This document shows positions 5,070-8,636 of a stretch of DNA of 8,636 nucleotides, piece after piece. The stretch is from Nitrososphaerales archaeon TH1920 (GTDB taxonomy: Archaea; Thermoproteota; Nitrososphaeria; Nitrososphaerales; Nitrososphaeraceae). Position numbers and translations under genes: made by a program. A model generated the notes under the pieces. That model made no database searches. It had not been told where the DNA came from and saw only the letters and a program-made list of their open reading frames with translations. The number at the start of each line of letters is the position of its first letter. Positions within the stretch are counted from its first letter, which is position 1. The stretch spans positions 1-8,636 of the forward strand of contig JAATVM010000002.1 of assembly GCA_014523495.1 (NCBI GenBank), given 5' to 3'.

Positions 5070-5741
5070 ATGAAGATTTCAATAATTGGTGGTACTGGGG
5101 GAATGGGCGAAGGTTTTGCTCTTAGATGGGTTGTCAATCACGACATTACTATTGGTTCCCGCGATGCAGAAAAAGCCACAAGGTCAGCAGAACTCTACAT
5201 GAATGCAGCATTATCGTCTTACGGAAATGGTATGAAAGGAACCATTAGAGGTGCTGATAACATTTCTTCGTCAAGTGACTCGGATATTTTGATACTATCT
5301 GTCCCCTATGAATCAATAAAATTAACGTGTGAATCGATTTCTAGTAATATAAGGAAAGATTGCATAATAGTTTCTCCAATAGTTCCCATGGAAAGAAATG
5401 ATGCTGGTTTTACTTATGTGCCATTTGAAAAAAATATGAAATCTGCAGCTCATCTTCTCACTCAAAATCTTCCGGGCTTGAAAATTGTTTCTGCTTTCCA
5501 TACAATATCTGAAGTGAAATTAAAAAATATCAATGAAGGCCTTGATTCTGATACTTTTGTTTGTGGTGACGATCAGGATTCTATTACAAAACTAAATCAA
5601 TTGATTGTAGAAATAAAGGGTCTCAGACCACTATATCTTGGACCATTGTCCCTCAGTTATCAAGCCGAGGTACTCACCCCTATGCTATTGAATGCATCTA
5701 AAAAGAACAAAATTAAACACCCTGGAATAAAGCTTACTTGA
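5070..5741 (+). CDS. npdG: F420-dependent NADP reductase (F420H2:NADP+ oxidoreductase)
   Basis: A soluble enzyme that passes hydride between coenzyme F420 and NADP. The 223 residues open with a Rossmann dinucleotide fold: GGTGGMGEG at 7-15 is the glycine loop, and GSR (29-31) followed by AEKA after strand two is the usual site for the NADPH 2'-phosphate. Other stretches match the archaeal Fno/NpdG family: ILSVPY (75-80), VSPIVP (101-106), SAFH (141-144), CGDD, and the C-terminal LTPMLLN. The full length is normal for the family (about 210-230). F420 is made by ammonia-oxidising archaea, so the gene fits the inferred host and would link F420 to biosynthetic NADPH. Its stop codon overlaps the TTG start of the next small membrane-protein gene. 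The divergent neighbour is a histidine phosphatase with no evident link. Confidence 0.9.
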   Translation: MKISIIGGTGGMGEGFALRWVVNHDITIGSRDAEKATRSAELYMNAALSSYGNGMKGTIRGADNISSSSDSDILILSVPYESIKLTCESISSNIRKDCIIVSPIVPMERNDAGFTYVPFEKNMKSAAHLLTQNLPGLKIVSAFHTISEVKLKNINEGLDSDTFVCGDDQDSITKLNQLIVEIKGLRPLYLGPLSLSYQAEVLTPMLLNASKKNKIKHPGIKLT

Positions 5742-6013
5742 AACCATTCCAAAAAAGAGATGGACATAATAAGCACGGTAAAAATTGGATGTATGGCATG
5801 GGCGTGTTATTTATTGTGATGGCCGCCGTTATTGCGTTAAGGAACCTTTATCTTTATTCAACAGAATTGACTGTTGGTTTCTATCTTGATAATTATACAA
5901 GCAATTCAGTGACAAATGAAAAATTTGTAATAGCAATGCTGATTGGTGGCGGAATACTACTGTATTGGGGTAAATTTAGAAGAAAGGTTGACGATGATAA
6001 TATTTTTCGGTAG
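5738..6013 (+). CDS. Small two-helix membrane protein, unknown function
   Basis: I do not recognise this family. The 91 residues have a basic, hydrophilic N-terminus, two predicted transmembrane helices (about 19-36 and 62-78), an intervening loop with aromatic and Asn/Thr residues (YLDNYTSNS), and a charged tail (KFRRKVDDD), giving a hairpin with both ends probably in the cytoplasm. The TTG at 5738 shares bases with the TGA of npdG (TTGA), a classic coupling arrangement. An in-frame ATG at 5789 would give 74 residues and keep both helices, and no clear ribosome site separates the choices. The gene is in the same direction as npdG and probably co-transcribed with it, which suggests but does not prove a shared role. 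It ends 58 bases before the convergent aminotransferase gene. Confidence 0.6.
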   Translation: MKPFQKRDGHNKHGKNWMYGMGVLFIVMAAVIALRNLYLYSTELTVGFYLDNYTSNSVTNEKFVIAMLIGGGILLYWGKFRRKVDDDNIFR

Positions 6014-6071
6014 GTCCAATTTTAAAAATATTCCAATTTTTGTCTGAAATAAAGTATATTTTATTTTAATT
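6014..6071. terminator. AT-rich convergent spacer, likely bidirectional terminator
   Basis: The 58-base gap between convergent genes carries U-run tracts for both directions: CAATTTTTGTC and TATTTTATTTTAATTTT on the plus strand, ATATTTTTAAAATT on the minus strand. No strong GC hairpin is seen, as is normal for archaeal termination. Confidence 0.4.
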
Positions 6072-7256
6072 TTAGTTTTGATTATTAGTGTTTATAAAAT
6101 GACTTAGCTTGTCCATTGCTTCTTCAAGTACTTGTTCATTTGGAAGATAAACAATTCTAAAATGACCTTTTCCGAATTCTCCAAAACCGGAACCATGCAC
6201 TGTTAGAACACCGGTTTTGTTCAGTAGATCGAGAACAAAATCTTTATCATTCTTCCAACGGCTAAGAAGAATTTTTGGAAATGTATAGAATGCGCCGTTT
6301 GGTAATTTGCAGGAAATTCCATTAATTTCATTTAAACGTTTTACTACTAAATCTCTTCTTTTCTTTAATTTAGTTACAGTTTCAGCAATATATTCTTGTG
6401 GTCCTTGTAGTGCTGCTACTGCAGCTTTTTGTACTGGAAGGTTAGAAGCAATACGTACTCTAGCCAGTTTTGGAATATTGTTTCTGATATTTTCTAATTT
6501 TTGACAATCGCTATTCATACATATATATCCACAACGCCATCCTGTCATGAGATAAACTTTTGAAAAACCATTAAGTAATATTACGGGCGCATCTTTTGCA
6601 ACTTTACCAATGCCGGTAAATTCTTGATCAAAGATCAATTTATCATATATCTCATCGCATATGACATACATATCATGTTCAGCAGCAACATCAATCAACT
6701 GTTTAAGGTTCTTACTGTTAAATACCTCACCGGTAGGATTATTTGGATTAATTATGCACAGGGCTCTTGCCTTTGGAGTAATCTTTGACTTGATATCGTC
6801 AAGATCAGGTTTTCCATCCTCTGTAAGTTTAAATTCAATGGGTTTACCTCCGTAAAATTTTACATATGAAGCATATGGTGGATAATAAGGTCCTGCCATT
6901 AAAACCTCCGAATTTGGTTCCACTATGGATGCGGCTACCATATCGAGTCCCTCAGAAATACCATTGGTGACAAGGACATCTTCAACAGTAATGGATAGTC
7001 CCTTTTGAGATTCTTTCTTTACTATGGCTTCTCTTAATTCTAAAATGCCTTCTGAATCTGCGTAGTAGTTAAAATTGCTTAAAATTGCATCTATTAAGGC
7101 TTTTTTAATATGATCCGGGGTCGGAAAATCATATTTTACTGGGTCACCAATATTTAGGTATATTATTTTTCTTCCAGTTTTTTCATATTGTTTTGCATGT
7201 AGTGTTATATCTCTAATGGCATACTCTACATTGGATATTCTGTTGGATACCTTCAA
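6072..7256 (-). CDS. PLP-dependent class I/II aminotransferase, AlaA-like
   Basis: A cytosolic fold-type I aminotransferase, most like glutamate-pyruvate (alanine) aminotransferase. Of 394 residues, LNIGDP (34-39) begins the substrate-binding segment, YYADSEGILELREAI (64-78) is the usual Y-x-D-x-x-G-x-x-x-L-R motif, NPNNPTG (170-176) holds the cofactor-binding Asn, DEIY (201-204) the Asp and Tyr that contact the ring, NGFSKVYLMTGWR (229-241) the Schiff-base lysine K233, and HFRIVYLP (365-372) the carboxylate-binding R367. Many stretches recall E. coli AlaA, which favours alanine formation, but related enzymes use aspartate or branched-chain substrates, so the substrate is not settled. The TTG at 7256 lacks a ribosome site. 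A TATA-like box centred about 28 bases upstream (7281-7288) fits a leaderless TTG message. The gene is monocistronic by layout. Confidence 0.9.
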   Translation of the reverse strand: MKVSNRISNVEYAIRDITLHAKQYEKTGRKIIYLNIGDPVKYDFPTPDHIKKALIDAILSNFNYYADSEGILELREAIVKKESQKGLSITVEDVLVTNGISEGLDMVAASIVEPNSEVLMAGPYYPPYASYVKFYGGKPIEFKLTEDGKPDLDDIKSKITPKARALCIINPNNPTGEVFNSKNLKQLIDVAAEHDMYVICDEIYDKLIFDQEFTGIGKVAKDAPVILLNGFSKVYLMTGWRCGYICMNSDCQKLENIRNNIPKLARVRIASNLPVQKAAVAALQGPQEYIAETVTKLKKRRDLVVKRLNEINGISCKLPNGAFYTFPKILLSRWKNDKDFVLDLLNKTGVLTVHGSGFGEFGKGHFRIVYLPNEQVLEEAMDKLSHFINTNNQN

Positions 7257-7280
7257 TCAATTACTGAGAAATATTTGAGA

Positions 7281-7288
7281 TAATAAAA
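7281..7288 (-). promoter_or_regulatory. Probable promoter of the aminotransferase gene
   Basis: TTTTATTA on the minus strand is centred about 28 bases before the TTG at 7256, the spacing expected if transcription starts at or next to the start codon (leaderless mRNA). Confidence 0.45.
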
Positions 7289-7337
7289 TGATTGTTATTA
7301 ATTAATTTCATAATGTTGATTTAATTTGAGATATCAA

Positions 7338-7360
7338 ATATCAATTAGCTCAATTGATAT
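7338..7360. repeat. Perfect 9-base inverted repeat upstream of the tRNA
   Basis: ATATCAATT (7338-7346) and AATTGATAT (7352-7360) are exact inverted copies around the 5-base spacer AGCTC. A further direct ATATCAA adjoins at 7331-7337. The right arm overlaps GATATAGA (7356-7363), a TATA-like box that would start transcription about 10 bases before the tRNA. It could be an operator or a chance AT-rich palindrome. Confidence 0.6.
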
Positions 7361-7395
7361 AGAACCTTGATTCTAATTTTAAAGTTAGAAACAGA

Positions 7396-7470
7396 GGGTC
7401 CGTAGCGTAGCCAGGATATCGCGGTGGTCTTCGGAACCACAGATCGAGGGATCGAAGCCCTCCGGGCCCA
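7396..7470 (+). tRNA. tRNA-Arg (anticodon TCG)
   Basis: A complete cloverleaf can be drawn by hand. The acceptor stem GGGTCCG (7396-7402) pairs with CGGGCCC (7463-7469), with one G-T pair. TA is at positions 8-9, the D stem is GCG/CGC (7405-7407, 7420-7422), and GG sits in the D loop. The anticodon stem GTGGT/ACCAC (7424-7428, 7436-7440) encloses the loop CTTCGGA, with anticodon TCG at 7431-7433, reading Arg CGA and possibly other CGN codons. The variable loop is AGATC and the T stem is GAGGG/CCCTC. The discriminator base is A (7470). CCA is not encoded and there is no intron. The T loop is ATCGAAG, so the usual T54 is A. Confidence 0.93.
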
Positions 7471-7605
7471 TAAATGCGATATGTAGACATCTGAGATTTT
7501 ACTCGTAACTAAATATAATCGACATCTTAACTGAAAGGAATTACAAGACTCGAAAATGTGGTCAACTAACAGCAATTAATAGCGTCAAGTCAAGTCAAAC
7601 ATGAT

Positions 7606-8307
7606 TCATCTGATCGAAAAGGTTGTTTGTGCTGTATTAATACCTGAATTGACTGAAGCCGTATAATTTCCTGATGGTGCTTGATTTCCTTCAAGACCTA
7701 TTTGATCCCATACAAGGGATTTTGAATCTCCTGGGCTTAGAATTGTTATCACCTGTGAGGATAGAATTGGATATAATTCATCCGATGCCAAATTTCTTAG
7801 TGTAAGCCCTAATGCAGAATTTGGAAAGGTCAATTCTTCGGATCCCATATTTTTTATTGAGATACTAACTTTTTCGCCTGGATTGTAAATTTGTTTGTCT
7901 GTTGTAATGTTTATCATGTCTTGAATCGAATTTTTGATTTCCCCATTAAGAGAGGTAATATTATCTAAATTAGTTTCATTTTGAACAATAGAATCATTTG
8001 TTATTGAACTAGCGTTTGAATCTTGTCCAGGTTCCAATTTTCCTAGACTTGGAACGTTCTGTGTCATATTCTGAATATCTGTCTGATTTTTATTCTGTTT
8101 ATTACATTCAGATTCAAGTGGACATATTTGTCCACCTTCAGATAATACCTTCACAACCTTACTTCTAGGATCTTCATATGCAAATATCTCTATGAAATTA
8201 TGGATTAGTTGATTCGGTAGAATAATTAACAACATAAAACAAACGAAAAGGATAAGAGGAACGCTTGAGAGATCTCTAACTTTTTTGTTTTTGTTATGTT
8301 GGATCAT
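7606..8307 (-). CDS. Exported protein with C-terminal Ig-like (BsuPI-like) domain
   Basis: I do not recognise a specific family. The 233 residues have a basic N-terminus, one hydrophobic segment (about 17-36) acting as signal peptide or anchor ending near IFAYED, and a Cys pair (CPLESEC, seven apart). A low-complexity Asn/Gln/Ser-rich middle follows (about 68-130), crowded with N-x-S/T sequons (NQT, NMT, NAS, NDS, NET, NIT), which suggests N-glycosylation at the cell surface. The C-terminal 100 residues (YNPGEKVSISIKNMGSEEL onward, ending SGNYTASV and TTFSIR) look like an all-beta Ig-like domain of the kind called BsuPI or intracellular proteinase inhibitor. Whether it inhibits a protease is unknown. 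The ATG at 8307 has a TATA-like box 26 bases upstream (8328-8335), indicating a leaderless mRNA. It is divergent from the dodecin gene. Confidence 0.75.
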   Translation of the reverse strand: MIQHNKNKKVRDLSSVPLILFVCFMLLIILPNQLIHNFIEIFAYEDPRSKVVKVLSEGGQICPLESECNKQNKNQTDIQNMTQNVPSLGKLEPGQDSNASSITNDSIVQNETNLDNITSLNGEIKNSIQDMINITTDKQIYNPGEKVSISIKNMGSEELTFPNSALGLTLRNLASDELYPILSSQVITILSPGDSKSLVWDQIGLEGNQAPSGNYTASVNSGINTAQTTFSIR

Positions 8308-8327
8308 GATATGATGTAGTAAACATC

Positions 8328-8335
8328 ATTTTTAA
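8328..8335 (-). promoter_or_regulatory. Probable promoter of the exported-protein gene
   Basis: TTAAAAAT on the minus strand is centred about 25 bases before the A of ATG 8307, fitting a leaderless transcript. No Shine-Dalgarno sequence is present. Confidence 0.45.
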
Positions 8336-8350
8336 TTGTTGCTTACCTGT

Positions 8351-8374
8351 TAGGAAGGTTTGTTGTATTTCCTA
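8351..8374. repeat. 6-base inverted repeat in the divergent promoter region
   Basis: TAGGAA (8351-8356) and TTCCTA (8369-8374) are inverted copies 12 bases apart, between the two divergent promoters. Nearby, TGTTGCTTA occurs twice in direct orientation (8337-8345 and 8379-8387). This could be a regulator site, but chance is not excluded. Confidence 0.35.
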
Positions 8375-8417
8375 GAGATGTTGCTTATTCTAGTTTAATG
8401 AATATACAAAACCAAAG

Positions 8418-8425
8418 TTTTATAA
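8418..8425 (+). promoter_or_regulatory. Probable promoter of the dodecin gene
   Basis: TTTTATAA preceded by the purine-rich ACCAAAG (possible BRE) is centred about 29 bases before ATG 8451. This is one of the best TATA-like boxes in the window and fits a leaderless or nearly leaderless mRNA. Confidence 0.55.
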
Positions 8426-8450
8426 CAAATAAAGTACATTATGTTTCATT

Positions 8451-8636
8451 ATGACTCATCATATTGCGAAGATAATTGAAATAATAGGCAGCTCGGAGAA
8501 AGGGTGGGAAGATGCAGCTCAGGTTGCAGTAGATGAAGCAAAAAAGACCCTGCATGGGATACATGGCATAGAAGTTATCGATATGACTGCTAATATAGAT
8601 CCCACTTCAGGAAAAATAACAAACTATCGAACTTGC
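8451..8636 (+). CDS. Dodecin family protein (3' end beyond the window)
   Basis: The first 62 codons of a small flavin-binding or storage protein that assembles as a hollow dodecamer in the cytoplasm. The translation starts MTHHIAKIIEIIGSS, then GWEDAAQVAVDEAKKTL, then IEVIDMTANID and GKITNYR. This is the strand-helix-strand-strand order of dodecins, and the GWEDAA segment is typical of the SWEDA subgroup. Dodecins are about 65-75 residues, so only a short end is missing. In flavin-binding dodecins a tryptophan sits just before the EV of the second strand (DWFEV). Here that position is G39 (HGIEV), so classical stacking of flavin between tryptophans is not possible. ATG 8451 is chosen because the ATG at 8441 is in another frame that soon stops. 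Confidence 0.88.
   Translation, partial: MTHHIAKIIEIIGSSEKGWEDAAQVAVDEAKKTLHGIHGIEVIDMTANIDPTSGKITNYRTC

Noticed and set aside
7345..7575. Minus-strand open frame of 76 codons across the tRNA
   Set aside because: It runs antisense through a complete tRNA and has no recognisable protein features.
7584..7598. Three tandem GTCAA units
   Set aside because: Too short and isolated to be called a CRISPR array or functional iteron; likely simple slippage.

Overview
The window looks like a chromosomal segment of an ammonia-oxidising archaeon of the Nitrososphaeria (Thaumarchaeota), most likely a low-GC soil type such as the Nitrosocosmicus/Nitrososphaera group. The grounds are a haem-copper oxidase locus built around copper proteins rather than cytochrome c, a four-helix archaeal-type haem A synthase, an F420-dependent NADP reductase, an archaeal tRNA, frequent TTG starts, and TATA-like boxes about 26 bases upstream of start codons, as expected for leaderless archaeal mRNAs. 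The lineage is inferred; no marker gene proves it.

Bases 325-4163 (minus strand) hold the respiratory block. Reading 5' to 3' it contains a small signal-peptide/one-helix protein that supplies the missing first helix of oxidase subunit II, a subunit II with one helix, a CuA domain and a fused C-terminal blue-copper domain, the catalytic subunit I, a membrane-anchored blue-copper protein, and the haem A synthase CtaA/Cox15. The first four genes are tightly packed (2-base gap, 106-base gap, 32-base overlap). They form a plausible electron path: plastocyanin-like domain to CuA to haem a to the haem a3/CuB site. The free cupredoxin and the domain fused to subunit II are about 94% identical in DNA over 312 bases. 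Subunit I keeps the D-channel residues but has His in place of the K-channel lysine. No subunit III and no haem O synthase lie in the window.

Bases 4235-6013 hold a histidine phosphatase (minus) divergent from an F420H2:NADP oxidoreductase (plus), which is followed by an overlapping small two-helix membrane protein. Bases 6072-7256 encode an AlaA-like PLP aminotransferase (minus), convergent with the small membrane protein gene. A tRNA-Arg(TCG) lies at 7396-7470 (plus), preceded by a perfect inverted repeat.

Bases 7606-8307 encode an exported, sequon-rich protein with a C-terminal Ig-like domain (minus). It diverges from a dodecin gene that runs off the right edge (8451 onward, plus). The left edge (1-324) holds only the possible tail of a plus-strand gene, T-rich tracts, and a 21-base direct repeat that overlaps the end of ctaA.
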